Made by a program: the position numbers and the translations under genes
NCBI GenBank assembly: GCA_007570785.1
Contig: ML660204.1
Location: 1 to 64,000, forward strand
Direction of reading: 5' to 3'
Source: Antilocapra americana
Taxonomy: Eukaryota; Chordata; Mammalia; Artiodactyla; Antilocapridae
Length of the DNA: 64,000 bases
Shown here: positions 33,619 through 46,545 of the stretch, in pieces
Layout of the letters: each line of letters begins with the position of its first letter
How positions within the stretch are numbered: the stretch's first letter is position 1
The notes under the pieces: generated by a model
The model's input: only the letters and a program-made list of their open reading frames with translations
Databases searched by the model: none
Told to the model about the DNA's origin: nothing

Positions 33619-33763
33619 CCTGTAAGCCTGTTCACTACTTCAAAAATTCCAGAAATGAATTCTTCCAACAAGTTCTTAGTATCCTCAGTGGTCTTCTAGG
33701 CCTCCTCAGCAGTATTGGATTCCTAGGGCAACATGACATCAGTCTTCAATTGCTGAAAGATAG
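33619..33763 (-). pseudogene. Copy 3 E2 with two in-frame stops
   Basis: 145 nt, acceptor GCAG, donor GTGAGT. In phase with E1 it reads Ile-Phe-Gln-Gln-Leu-Lys-Thr-Asp, with TAG at 33,723-33,725 and 33,696-33,698. After these the family motif Phe-Ile-Ser-Gly-Ile-Phe-Glu-Val-Val-Asn-Arg-Leu-Thr-Gly is clean. Copy 1 has CAG at the first stop site. Confidence 0.85.
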
Positions 33764-34611
33764 CTGCGAAACAGTCTCCATTTAGTGTAGATCACAACTT
33801 ATGAAGCAGCTCCTAGGCACCAGGTACTAAACGAGACTATTTGCCTATGTCATTTCATTTAATCTTTGTAATAACTCCACAGAATAGGTATTACTAATAT
33901 CTGCACTTTCAGATGAGGAAATAAAAGATCAAAAGTTTAAGAAATGGATCAGAATCACACAGCTAGGAGACCTTGTTGTTCCTATGCTGCCTTCACGCTA
34001 ATACATACTCATTATTCATCAACAAAGCAATCAACTAACCGAGCAGCAGTAGGTATTGATTGCACATTGGCTTCTAATAATGAAGCACTAACGAGCTGCT
34101 CATACAAACAAAGTAAACTTAGAATAGAACAAGAAATGGACAATCTAGAACCAAAGAAAATATATGGATCTAAATTATAAAAGTGGCATATCGGAGTCCC
34201 TGGATGACAGCTTTGCATAAAGCCTCGAAAGAGATGACTCCGAGAGGAGAATGAACAAGGACAGAGAATCCTAATGGACAGAGAAAAGAGGGATTTGATA
34301 GAGGAAGTGACTTGGCAGAGGTAGACTGGCACATTTGAAAAGTATTAAGAAAATCTTTATAGAAAATAATTCAAGTGAGAAACAACAAGGAAACCACTAG
34401 CTCAAAGAATAAGAAAAGGCTCAAGAAAAAGTATGCAACCAAAGTACTGCAGTGTGGCTTTGCGATGGACAGTACTTAGTTAAAATGATGCAGAGATGGA
34501 AAGTACATCTGGTCCTATAACTTATTAGGTGACTTTGATGCAGATGCTTCTGAGCTCAGTTTTATCAGCAATGAAATTGGAACATGGGTCCCTCCTGTGT
34601 TTTTAAAGTTG

Positions 34612-34820
34612 CCAGGCTTCCCTGGTGGTTCAGATGGTAAAGAATCTGTCTGCAATTCAGGAGACCTGTGTTCAATCTGTGGGTCAGGAAGATTCCCTGG
34701 AGAAGGAAAATGGCAACCCACGCCAGTATTCTTGCCTGGAAATTCCATGGACAGAGGAGTCTAGCAGGCTATACTCCATGGGATCGCATAGATCTGGACA
34801 CGACTGAGCGACCGTCACTC
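34612..34820 (+). mobile_element. Bov-tA/BovA-type SINE
   Basis: Shared with copy 1 at 7,758-7,950. Confidence 0.8.
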
Positions 34821-35566
34821 AGTCACTCTCAAGCCCTGGTAAGTTTTGAAGGGCAGTCATTTTCAGAAGTTAGCTTCTCCGATAAAGAATGTTTAGCAAT
34901 GTGTATTAATGTTTCCAAAAAGTGAAAAGAAGACCAAGCTCTTTCAAGAAATCAGAATTACAAGAAAATATGATAAACTTAAAAGGAAGGTAATTTTAAA
35001 GCTATCTAGGCTAGGTAGAATCCTTTTCCAATTAGTTAATACAAATTACTAAGAAAATTGAGTGATGCAGCAGAAGATATGATACAAATTAAATAAACAT
35101 TTAAGTTACAATATGAGTGAATTCTTTCATAATTAGAGAAATGCTGAGATGAATTATAACCTTACATCTGAGAGACTGGAAAAAATTTCAGTTGTCCAAA
35201 TCAATGATGCCAAAGGAGTAGAAAAAAAGATACTCTCACAGATGACTGGAGAAACTATTAATATAGGGGATTGTTTGTCAATATGTTCTGTAATTTAAAA
35301 TATGCATACCTTTGAACTTTTGAAATGTCACTTTTTGGAATTGATCCTATGAATATATTAGGAAAGTTTACCATGATATAAGATGCAAATTGACATTCAG
35401 TTAAGAAATACCTGTTTTTAGAAAAGTGATAAACAAATGAACCAGGAACAAGTTCTCTCAGTAAACCACCCATAAGTACAGCCCCTGCTGGCAGCCTTTG
35501 GTAATACAGGCTTATTATTTAGGAGGCAAGCTCCTGGGAGCTGCTGATCATCCGTTGTGGACTCAC

Positions 35567-35727
35567 TTTCAAGTGTACTGTCAAGGTCGTCAAGTCCTTT
35601 CTCAAGACTAGATTTCAGCTTCCTCAGAACATCCTTGCCAAGATTGTCAAGAGGAGACGCTGAGGTCCCGGCAAGCAGGCCACCCAAGAGAACAAGTTTC
35701 CAATGTTGAAACATCTTGTCCTGACAC
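35567..35727 (-). pseudogene. Copy 3 E1 (signal-peptide exon, intact)
   Basis: Acceptor GTCCAG upstream of 35,727, ATG at 35,712-35,714, donor GTGAGT at 35,561-35,566. The 148 coding nt give a secretory signal peptide followed by a Leu-Gly-Lys-Asp-Val-Leu-Arg-Lys-Leu-Lys helix. The acceptor in front of the ATG shows that a noncoding exon lies further upstream. Confidence 0.8.
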
Positions 35728-36454
35728 CTGGACAGTCATGGGAGGAACAGGAGTGAGAATTACCCACAGAGAAATGGGATTGTGGATGAGCAGCTATGAC
35801 TCTTACACTCAACAGTCCTTGAAGATGGACGTGGTTATCTCCTCTCTTACAGATGGGCAACCCAGGTCAAAAAGCTAGAGAAGCTTTCTTGCCCAGAGAT
35901 AAACAACCAGTGAATGAAGGAGCTACTATGTGAAAAGTCACGCTTGACTCCAGGTCAGCCCTCTTTGCACATGCTGGTTCCTCTGCCTGGAACATTTCCC
36001 TCTTCTTTTCACTTTTAGCTGAGTCACCTCTTACTGATTTTCCAGCTTCAGTAAGACATCATGTCCTCTAGATCTCTCCCCAGAGTCTAGGTTAGGAGGC
36101 CCCACTCCACCATCTTGCTGCCTTCATTCACTGTTCAGAGCCCTGGGTACCAGTTAGTGACAACTTTGCTCCATTTTCCACCAGGTTATGAATTCTTTAG
36201 AGGAGGGGCTGTGACTTATTTCATGGTTGAAGTCCCAACTCATAGTAAAAAACTTGTACCTAATACAGCCCAACAAAATAAAGTTTGCTGAATAAAAGTA
36301 TGAACAAATAAATGGGCACCTCATCATAATGCTGCATTCGTCATCAATTTGACTCTTCTCCTAATTAAATCTATTTCTTAATTTGCTCCATTCAAAATAT
36401 TAGCTAATTCAAGTGGCCCATCCCTCTGTCTCCTGCCCCCAGAGCCTTCTAAAG

Positions 36455-36660
36455 GGCTTCCCTGGAGGCTCAGATGGCAAAGACTGCAATGCAGGAGATC
36501 TGGCTTTGATCCCTGGGTCAGAAAGATCCCCTGGAGAAGGAAATCGCAAACTACTATAGTATTCTTGCCTGGAGAGATCCATGGATAGATGAGCCTGGTG
36601 GGCTACTGGCCATGGGGTCCCAAAGAGTAGAGCATAATTGAGGGACTAACACTTTCATTT
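36455..36660 (+). mobile_element. Bov-tA/BovA-type SINE
   Basis: Shared with 9,828-10,025. Confidence 0.8.
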
Positions 36661-39285
36661 TCATCCCTATGCCTCTTGTCCCCAAAACTTTCTGTCAGCC
36701 TCCATATCGAGTGACATTAACAGGGAAACCCACCATCCACAGGTTTGAAGAAAAATGCTTACAAAATCCTTGCTCCTCTGCACGGTCTCCTGGAATTCTG
36801 CTGGGTGGTGATGGCCCTTAACTTATATTGGTGGCAATGGGGTGGGAAGCTGTCCCTGGAATCAAGCTTTGGATCCAGAGCCATCCAGAGTGAACAGAGA
36901 GACTTTCAAAGCAAAAGTCAGCCAGGATGCTTGAACTGGATGGCTATGGAGAGGACTTTGTGCCAAGGCTAAGAGCAGGTCCCCATGGAGCCTCCAGCTA
37001 CCAACATGGTGGTCATGTGGGTGGGGGGCAGGGGTAAAAACTGAGATGAACTGGAGAGTATTCTGGTAGAAAGATCCATAGTGATCATCAAGCTTAATTT
37101 TATCAGTACTTGGAAAGTCAGGCTCAGAGAGGGAAAGCAGCCAGCCTGTAAGACGGAGACAGAGAGGGGGCTAGGCTCGTGGCCCAGAGCATCAGGGTCA
37201 GTGACCACTGAGGTCATTCTTCCCAAACTTCTCTTGTGTCTGAATGCTCCCTCCCAGTGGAACCAGTCTCAGGACAAATGTTTGCAATGACAGGTTGCTC
37301 AGGATCCACCCTCTGCCATCTGCCCAGTCCATTGAGTCAGCAGTTTCTCCTGAGAGTGAATATAGTCTGCCTCCATATATATCCCCATATATGCAGTATC
37401 CCTCTGCACACTTGCCCCCAACCCCTCTACTCTCAGTGCAGCTGCCAGAAGTTAAGGCACTCAACTTAAACCAAAGTCTCCATCATGGCCCCTACGTCAT
37501 CTACTCACGGCCATCCCGAACTCACCTACCTCTCTCTCGGTGGCCCTACTGTCTTCCTTCTTTTCCAGAAAAATACCAATATCATTGCTGCCTTGGCCCT
37601 CTGCACAGACCATTCCCTCTTTATAAAACTCTGCTCTTGAAGCCAGTGTGAGTTTGGTCCTGCCATTCAAACTCACAGTAAGTCCTGACTTAACACATTT
37701 AAGTTCTGACACAACACAACACTTACATCACCTCCTCCCTTTAGGTGACAACCCCAGGGTCAACTAACCACATCGGGAACATAAAAAACACCAAAGCCAC
37801 AGAAAAACTTGGAGTTCCACTTGACCTCCTTGCTGGGAAGACTAGTGAGCTCATGGTCCAAAGAAGGAGAAGGAAGCATCCAAAACTCCATGTGAATTAA
37901 TGAAATTTATTCTCCACTTCCATTTGCTATCTTTTAGGTTTGTTGAAATTTTTCTGCTTGGTAATGCCTGTTTAAAACAAAAGATTAAATAAAATTATCT
38001 AAAGTTTGATTAAACTATAGAAGCCTGAGCTCCTCCCTAAATATTCAGGGTCAGGGGTTCCGGGATGGCTGACCAGAAAAGGAAGAAACTGGACTAGGGT
38101 GGCTCAAAGGTACTTTTAACCTTGAGTTCTAAGAGCTGTGACTCCCATGCCACCCTCAGGAACCCCATCTCTGCCTAGACATGACTGCACAACCTTTAGG
38201 TGCTTATCTTGCTTCATCTGGTTTCATCTCATCAGCAACCAGGCAAGGGTGTTGCTGCCCTCATCTGTTGACTGAGGAACATGAAACTCTGAAGGGGAAG
38301 ATGGCTTTCTCGACGGGAAGGGTCAGAGCTGGGGCGTTCACCCAATTCTGCATCTTCTCCCACTGAGATTGGCTGCTCCCACTCTCAGCCTGTGGGGGCA
38401 GCAGCGAGTCGCACTCTTTACCCCAAAACCCAGTAGGGGCAGGCCAGTGCCTGGCCCTGGGCTTGACATTGCCGGTCTACTTTCACCACTGGTGTTCCCG
38501 ACAATCCCCTAAGGAGGTTTGGAAAACCCCATTTTCCAGTTGAGGAAACTGAGGTTTAGGAAAGAGAGGTGACTGGCCCAGGTCTCACAAGGACAGGAAC
38601 CTAGCATCTGCATTCTCAGGGAAGGACTTTCACTCAGATCGCATCGAGGCCAGTTGGTGGGGCAGGAAAGTCTCACTTGAATACCCTGTTTATTCCTTGT
38701 TTCTGATTGTTTGAGTTGGTTGTAATTCCTGGTGCATTGGGTCTATGTCAACCCAGAACACCCAGTCCAGGAAGCACAGATGGGTGCCCATGTGGCATTA
38801 GGCTGGGAGCCCTGGTAGAGAGCTTCAGGTCACCCAGAGTCAGCCTCCTCCGTTTACCCACCTGCACCTCAGCAGGGACCTGTAACCCTGTCCTTGACGT
38901 GACCGTGGCCAGAACAAAGTAGGGGTAGGGCCAGAGGCTTGGGGAGCTAGTGTTCCTCATGCTGACTGTGGTCTCATCATCAGAGCACAGGGCAGGTGCA
39001 CAAGCCTAGACCTGGTACGTGGTGGACCACATCCAGCCAAGCCTTGGACTGGTCAGCAGACTTACCTCCCAGGCTGTCTGTGCTCAGTTCTGCAAACATT
39101 GTGTTCCTCTTTCCCTTGTTGTGGACACAGAGCTGAGGGCTGTGCTGAAATCTTGTGAAGAGAGATTTCCCAACTCAAGAACACAGCCCAAAGGGTCAAA
39201 TGTGATGTAGTGAGCTTGGACTTGATGCTGGCCCCAGGCTTCAGCTGCATCACTGTAAAATGGCAAAACAATTCCATACCTAGTG

Positions 39286-39679
39286 GCAAAATGGAAATTC
39301 AGTTCAGTTCAGTCCCTCAGTTGTGTCCAACTCTTTGTGACCCCATGGACTGCAGCACGCCAGGCTTCCCTGTCCATCACCAACTCCCAGAGCTTGTTCA
39401 AACAAATGTCCATCGGGTTGGTAATGCCATCCAACCATCTCATCCTCTGTTTCACCCTCTCATCCTGCCTTCAATCTTTCCCAGCATCAAGGTCTTTTCC
39501 AGTGAGTCAATTCTTCGCATCAAGTGGACAAAGTGTTGGAGCTTCAGCCTTAGCATCAGCCCTTCCAATGAATATTCAAGGTTGATCTCCTTTAGGATTG
39601 ACTAGTTTGATCTCCTTGCAGTCCAAGGGACTCTCAAGCATCTTCTCCAACATCATAGTTCAAAAGCAAAATGGAAATT
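39286..39679 (-). mobile_element. BovB/Bov-A-type insertion with target-site duplication
   Basis: The element at 39,300-39,665 is flanked by identical copies of 'gcaaaatggaaatt' (39,286-39,299 and 39,666-39,679). The matching site in copy 1 (about 13,315) is empty. Confidence 0.85.
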
Positions 39680-41024
39680 ACAATACCCCAACTCTGGGGT
39701 TGGGCAGACTGGGTTTGAATCCTCTTTTTGCCTATTGCTAGCTGTGTGGCCTGGACAAGGAGCTTCATCTCCCTGAGCCTCAGGTCCCTAAGTGTGAAAT
39801 GGGACTAACTATGGGCTTCTCCTCCCAGGAATGCTGTAAGAAAGTGGTGGGATAATGTGTGTAGGGCCCTGATAACATGGTTACAACAGTGATGTTGATG
39901 ATTACAACTGTTTCTTGTGGTCACCACACCCCCCTCCACCTCAGGTTTCTCATCTGTTTATGACCCCACTGTGCAGGATTATGGAGAGGCTGTAGTGGGT
40001 AGATTAAGTAGCCATTATGCTTAATCAGTTGCAACTGCATTTTTTCTTTTTCTGTGCAGTAAAGACTAAATGAGCTTAAATGGGCTCAGATCTGCAGGAT
40101 ACCTGTGTCCACAAATTCTGGCACCCTTGGGAATTATATAGCCCTTGGCACAGTTGGTTTCTCACCTCTGGGGCCAAGTTACCCTGATTGACTGTAGGGC
40201 CTGGATGGAGTTTTCCGCCAAGATGCCCTGCCAGGAAGCTCCTGGGCTTGGAGGGAAGGATTGATTGGTGATATCTTCCATAAATTCAAGAGGAGAGAGA
40301 GGAGACACTGCATGTTTGCCAGTGTAGGACCAGGTCATCTCTAAAGTCTCTACAACGAGTGTCACCACATGCTCATGGAGTGTGGGACCCTGGGACTCGC
40401 CTGGTGCTGCAGGAAGAAGGAGACCCTGATCTGAGTTCCACTCTTGGCTCTGTTAAATAACCTGCTTTGTGACTGTGACCAAGACGTTCATTTTCTCCCG
40501 TGATCTCCATTTCCTCTAACTGCAAAAAGCAGTGGTTCTCTGCTAGACAGCTGACACTGCAGGGCTCTGAGACGATCAGGAACCTCTCGGGCTATGCTAC
40601 CACATTCCCACCAGATGGCGCACCTGGCACTCTTGCTTTGCAGGAATCCCATCTGCTTCTTGGGCACAGTGATAACTGCCCACTCTCTGAGGCCATGAGG
40701 ACCAGGATCACAGGGCATCATCCCCAGGACCTGACACACAGATGCTCAATGATTATTTATTGCAGCATGCAGAAGCGTTTTTCTTTATTGTTGATTAAAG
40801 TGTACGTATTTAGAAATACATGCATTTTATTTATAACAGCACAATAAGCTTGCTTTTAGAGTCATCCTTGGGTTTGCATCCCAGCCTTTTCCCTTGCTGG
40901 CTGTGTGACAGAAATCAAGTGCCCTAACGTCTCTGAGCTCTGTTTTTGTTGCTAGTGGTGGTGGTAGATAGAAACTGTAATTCTTTTTTTAAAAAAATTT
41001 ATTGTAAGAATATTCACATAATAT

Positions 41025-41480
41025 TAGTTCAGTTTAGTTCAGTCGCTCAGTTGTGTCCGACTCTTTGTGACCCCATGGACTGCAACATGCCAGGCTTCCC
41101 TGTCCATCACCAACTCCCAGAACTTACTCAAACTCATGTTCATTGAGTCAGTGATGCCATCCAACCATCTCATCCTCTGTCATCCCCTTCTCCTCTCACC
41201 TTCAATCTTTCCCACCATTGGAGTCTTTTCAAATGAGTCAGTTCTTTGCATCAGGTGGCCAAAGTATTGGAGCTTCAGCTTCAGTATCAGTCCTTCCAAT
41301 GAATATTCAGGACTGATTTCCTTTAGGATTGACTGGTTTGATCTCCTTGCAGTCCAAGAGACTCTCAAGAGTCTTTTCCAACACCACAGTTCAAAAGCAT
41401 CAATTCTTCAGCGCTCAAGCTTTCTTCATAGTCTAACTCTCACATCCATAATGTGACTACTAGAAAAGCCGTAGCTGTGA
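41025..41480 (-). mobile_element. BovB fragment
   Basis: The minus strand encodes Ala-Arg-Arg-Ser-Asn-Gln-Ser-Ile-Leu-Lys-Glu-Ile, part of the RTE reverse-transcriptase end. Confidence 0.75.
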
Positions 41481-42960
41481 CTAGAATATAAAACTTATTA
41501 TTTTAAACACATTTAACCATACAGTTCAGTGGCAGTAAGTACATTCACATTATTGTACAACTCTCACCATCATCTGTCTCCTTCCTAAACTGAAACTCCA
41601 TCCCCATTAAACACTAACTCCCTATTCCTTCTCCCAGCCCCTCCATTCAGCTCAGTCTTATCTGACTCTTTGTGACCCCATAGACTGCAGCACACCAGGC
41701 TTCCCTATCCCTTGCTATCTCCCCCAAGTTGTTGAAATTCATGTCCATTGAGTTGGTGATGCCATCCAACCATCTCATCCTCTGTTGCCCCTTTCTCCTC
41801 CTGCCCTCAATCTTACTCCTGGCATCTACCTATGTATTTTCTAACTCTATGAATTTGACTATTCTAAGGACCTTGTATAAGTGGAATAAAATAGTATTTG
41901 TCTGCACCTAACATATGTTGGAATGCCTTTTTCAGGTTAGCTTAGTATATGTCTTACAAGCAGACTGTACCTTCTTCTTTTCATCCCCTGTGCTATACAG
42001 TAGGTTCTCATCAGTTCTCTATTTAATTGTATTTATTTATTTATTTTTGTGGCAGGTTAGTTCCTGGACCAGGTGTCAAACCCTCAGCCTCTGCATTGGA
42101 AGCGTGGATCTTACCTGCTGGAGCACCAGGGAAGGCCCTCGTTAGTTTTATAGACCTAGTATTGTACATATGTCAGTCCCAATCTCCTAGTCCATTCCAC
42201 CCACCTCTTCCCCACTGAGTAACCACACCTTTGTCCTCTACATCTGTGTCTCTACTTCTACTTTGCAAATGGGTTCATCTGCACCGTTTTTCTAGAGTCC
42301 ACATGTATGCACTAGTACACAATGTTTGTTTTTCTCTTCCTGACTTACTTCACTCTGTATGACAGTCTCTAAGTCCATCCAGGTCTCTGCAAATGGCACA
42401 ATTTCCTTCCTTTTTGGCCTGAGTAATATTTCATTGTATTTATGCACTGCATATTCTTTATCCATTCCTCTGTTGATTGACATTGAGATTGTTTCCGTAT
42501 CCTGGTTATTGTAAATAGAGCTGCAGTGAACATTGGGGTGTATGTATCTTTTGGAATTATGGTTTTCTCCAGGTGTGTGCCCAAGAGTGGAATTTCTGGG
42601 TCTTATGATAACTCTACTTATAGATTTTTAAGGAACCGCCATAGAGTACTTCATAGGGCCTGTACTAACTACCAACTTACAGCCCACCAAGAGTGTAGGA
42701 CACTTCTGCACCCCCCCTCCAGCAATTATTGTTTGTAGATTTTTTGATGGTAGTCATTCTAACCAGTGTGAGGTGTTACCTCATTGCAATCTTGGTTTGT
42801 AGTTCTCTAATAATTAGTGATATCAAATATCTTTTCATATGCCTTGTGGCCATCCATATGTCTTCTTTGGAGAAATGTCTATTTAGGTGCCCTGCCCATT
42901 TTTTGATTGGATTGTTTGTTGCTTTGATATTGAGTTGCATGAGCTGTTGGTAGCTCTGGG
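41480..42960 (-). mobile_element. L1 remnants with nested BovB piece and CHR-type SINE
   Basis: Old L1 3'-type sequence lies at 41,480-41,640. A BovB piece follows at 41,645-41,830. L1 resumes from about 41,840 to 42,960, interrupted by a CHR-type SINE at 42,025-42,140. None of this is present at the matching place in copy 1. Confidence 0.6.
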
Positions 42961-43099
42961 GTTTTTTTAACTGTAAAACAAAAACTAGAATATCCTCTAC
43001 CTTAGTAGAGTTGCAGGGGGAGCTAAGTGAGGACATGTCAGTAGAGAACCCAGCCCAGTCTTGACTAGAGAAGATACTCTATGAATAACAGTGAATGTC

Positions 43100-43310
43100 A
43101 TCTTTATTTTGTTGTTGTTTAGTCCCTAAGTCATGTCCAATTCTTTTGCAACCCCACGGACTGTAGCCTGCCGGGCTCCTCTGTCCGTAGGATTTCCCAG
43201 ACAAGAATACTGGAATGGGTTGCCATTTCCTTCTCCCAACCCAGGGATCGAACCCACATCTCCTGAATTGGCAGGGGGATTCTTTACCACTCAGCCACCA
43301 GGGAAGCCCA
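43100..43310 (-). mobile_element. Bov-tA-type SINE, private to copy 3 flank
   Basis: Inverted body ending 'ccaccagggaagcccatcat'. The paralogous site near 15,440 is empty. Confidence 0.75.
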
Positions 43311-43949
43311 TCATCATTACTATTACTGCCATAAACAGTAGTGAGTGATGACCTGATGCAGCATTTAGGAGCCCAGGAGAATAGTGAGGGCAACAACGGG
43401 CAGTGTGCAGTTCTTAAAAGTACGGTAGGCCTGGGCTCAAATCCTGGCTCTGCCACTTACTAGCCTTATGATCGTTCTCTTTCAGGGACTCAATTTACTC
43501 ACCTGTAAAGTGGGCACAATGGGTATACCTACATCACTGAACTGGTCTAAAAGATACACAGTTAACATGTATAAACCTGGACACACAGTCCCTAAAGATG
43601 TGCTTTCTTCTTCTTCTGCTGGAGTGGGAGCCCCATGAGGCAGGGATCTTGTCTGTTTCGTTCCCTGACGTGTCCCCTGTGTCATAACAATGCCTTGTGA
43701 TCATGGCTGATGAACACATGTTCCCTGATGTGTTGTTGTTGCTGTTATTATAACAGAGATCATTGACCCTGCCCATGGGTGACTTCCCTGGGGAAGAGCA
43801 CATTGCTCTGTTTTTTAAGTACTTTCCATGCACATCTGCCTCTCCCCAGACACTGGGCACTTCTGCTACATTAGAATCCACCCTTCCCTTCTCTCTGGTC
43901 CCTTCCTGTTCCAGTGACCACTGGTACATACAGTGGCAAGAACGTTAAC

Positions 43950-46355
43950 TTGGCTGGCCAGGGGCTTCTCTCCTCATTGTTGGGCTCCTCTGAGCCTGTT
44001 GCATCTCTGCTCTGGGAGCTAATGCCAGGCTCAGTATTTCTCCAGACTGCTGTGTCTGTCCAACAAGAAGATGCCAGTCCAGGGCCAGCACAACACGGGG
44101 TGCATCAATGCCCATTTCTGCCCACTCTGCAAACCCTGGAAAGCAAAGGCCACAGGCAGTGGGCAGGGAGGCTGGTTCCCTCAGAGGCCATCTGAGGTCC
44201 AGGCAGGTTCATCTAGGCCATCCTGGAGACAGAAGTAATGACAGCTCCTCCCATGCATCCTGTCTCTTCATCCCTCTCCGGGAACAAGGAATTTCCTTGC
44301 AAGGAAGCTATTTGCTTCAGGGCCAAAGGCACCAGCCACGAGGGTCGTGAGATGAATTTCTCATTGAAATTTTCCAATGAAGCGTGAAGGATTAGCTGTC
44401 CTAAGACTAGGACATCCTACCCCTGGCATGACAGCTAATCCTCAGCCATGGCAGCTTCCTCGTCCCACTGACTCAGCCCTTAAGCTCTGAGCTGGTATCT
44501 TTTTCTGAACACAGCTCAGCTTCCTGGCAAGAAAGATTCTAGAAGGTCATCCAGGCTACCAAGACGAGAGAGGGCAAGTGTGGGGCTGAGGCTGCACAGA
44601 GGCAGGGGCAGGGCTGGCTGAGGCTCAGGGTTCCCATTCAGTTCCCAGGTTTCACCCCCAGAAACCCCTTCCCCAAACCCTGCCTAACACAAAGGTAGAC
44701 TTACGGAAATGCACCCTCCTGCCATCCACCAAATGTAATTTCTTCACTTTGCTATGAAGAAAAGCTGAAAGAATTGTCATTTTGCTTTTGAAATCAACCA
44801 GACAGGAACAATTCATTCAATTTATAAAAGGCTCGTTTCTCACACTTGAATTGCCTCCGCAGGAATTCTTGGCAAATATGGAAATCAAAGTAACAACTGT
44901 TTTCAAACGTAGTGTCATTTTCATGACTCCTAAATATAACAATTAATTAAGTTGTCATAATTTTATAGTCTGAAGACCTTTAATTTAAACTTTGAGCCGT
45001 TTTGACATTTGGCTGGTTTTGAAGGTAACACATTTTGTTTTTTCAGCTTGCAAACATTTATTTTCCTAAGCCCTGGGCTCTGTGTCTGGAACACCTATTG
45101 GGTTAAACAGCTCTCCCAGGTGTCGGACCCTAGAAAATGTATAACTGCTTCTCATGGACTGGTGGATGGACTAGGGGGTCTATTCTTCCTCCTGCTCTGT
45201 GAAAAGCCCCTTGAGCGTTTTTCCCAAACCCCCCAGGGAAGAGTCACTACATAGTTGAAAGGAAAGTTCAGCGGGTCTGGCTCCTTCCCAAGTCCCTTGA
45301 AGTCCAAACACCTTATCTTTTCACCCCTTGAGCCCCTCAGAGCTGGCATAGGATCTGACTTAGAGCAGGAATCAAATGATGTTTGGGGGAGGAAAGAAGA
45401 AAGAGAGGATGGAAAGAGTGGAGAGGAAGGAAAGGAAGAAAGAGCAAAGAAAAGAGAGAGGGTGTGGGAGAAGTGCATCATCTGTGCCCTGTCTGACCAG
45501 ATCACTGAGGACCTGACCAGATCAGCAGGGACCACAGAGGACCTGGCTTGGCTAACTGGCATTGACTGTCTGAATGTGTGAATGAATGAATAGATAAGAG
45601 AATGAGGTCAACAGTCCACTGAGCTCCCAGAATTTGACCTCTCGTCTGTCTTCTCCCTGTGTCCTCTTCCAGATGCCTCCTGCTAAAGTGAACTGGATCC
45701 CTCATCCATCTAGTCATTCATTCACTTAACAAATATTAATAGTTTTGCGCTAGGACCACTCATCCACTCATAACTGTTGATTGAGCACCTCCTGCGTCAA
45801 GCCCTATGTCAAAAACGAATGACTCTTGGTCCTTGTCCCAGAGATGGGCCAGCCTCCAGAGCAATAGATGAGTCACTGAGGTCAGCTCATAACTGGTAGG
45901 AAAGTGTGATCTCACTGTTTACTCCTCCAAACCACCAGAGGCAGGTAATAGTTTATCCCCATTTTATAGACAAGGAAACTGAGGCACATAAAGCTAAAGT
46001 AAATTGCTCAAGGTCACCCACCTAGTAAGTAGCTGAGCTGGGATTTGAGCCTAAGTAACCTAGTCCCAGAGTCCATGCTCTGAGACATTTACATCACACT
46101 GTCATTTTCACCTTAATGACTGGCATCCATCTTGGCCTGTCTGAGCGCTTAAAGGATAGGAAGCACTCTGATTGATTCATTTTTTTGTTTCCTTAGCATC
46201 ACTCAGCCCAAGTTTTGTTCAGGGGAGGCACTCCATAGAAGTTCGTTGGTTGAAAGAATGTGTATTAGCCCTTTCCCCTCTGCTAGACTGAGGCTCCTTC
46301 AGGTTAGGGACCACAGTTCTGCCATCTTTGTGTCCCCAGCAGCCATCTAGGGCCT
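43950..46355. other. Unique noncoding sequence
   Basis: Right of the duplicons. I see no exon that I can support. An AT-rich stretch at 44,700-45,010, a small nested hairpin at 44,388-44,442, a purine-rich run at 45,395-45,470 and a MIR-like piece at 45,900-46,080 are the only structure. Confidence 0.5.
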
Positions 46356-46359
46356 GGTT

Positions 46360-46545
46360 TGTGGTTGTTGTTGTTCAATCACTGAGTTGTGTCCAACTGT
46401 ATGCAACACTATGGACTGTAGCCTCCCAGGCTCCTCTGTCCTCCACTATCTCCTGGAGTTGGTTCAAATTCATGTCCATTGAATGGGTGATGCTATCTAA
46501 CCATCTCATCCTCTGCCCCCGCTTCTCTTATTGCCTTCAGTCTAG
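46360..46545 (-). mobile_element. BovB/Bov-A fragment
   Basis: Matches the shared ruminant segment 'catggactgtagcctcccagg'-type, cut short near 46,545. A short (TCCA)n array follows at 46,665-46,720. Confidence 0.65.

Larger units (their letters stand above)
26900..35727 (-). pseudogene. BPIFA2/BSP30-like pseudogene, copy 3
   Basis: The only copy with all of E1-E9. E1 is intact, with a signal peptide (Trp-Lys-Leu-Val-Leu-Leu-Gly-Gly-Leu-Leu core, Ala-Gly-Thr-Ser-Ala-Ser end). E3 and E4 are open. E2 carries two in-frame TAG codons. E5 has a 1-nt deletion and a donor changed from GT to CT. E6 has a 10-nt deletion that removes Leu-Cys-Pro, and a GC donor. The E7 stop of the other copies reads TGG. 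Splice phases are otherwise those of the family. I call it a pseudogene because lesions accumulate across four exons; a transcript could still be made. Confidence 0.85.
36660..43900. repeat. 5'-flanking duplicon of copy 3 (matches 10,030-16,100)
   Basis: Noncoding direct paralogue of the region upstream of copy 1. It is longer because of private insertions: BovB at 39,300, BovB and L1 at 41,025-42,960, and SINE at 43,100. No coding exon is conserved between the copies. Confidence 0.7.

Noticed and set aside
18886..35727. A chimeric gene using copy 3 E1 and E2 with copy 2 E3-E7
   Set aside because: Orientation and order would allow it, but copy 3 E2 has two in-frame stops, and skipping E2 (145 nt) puts E3 out of frame.
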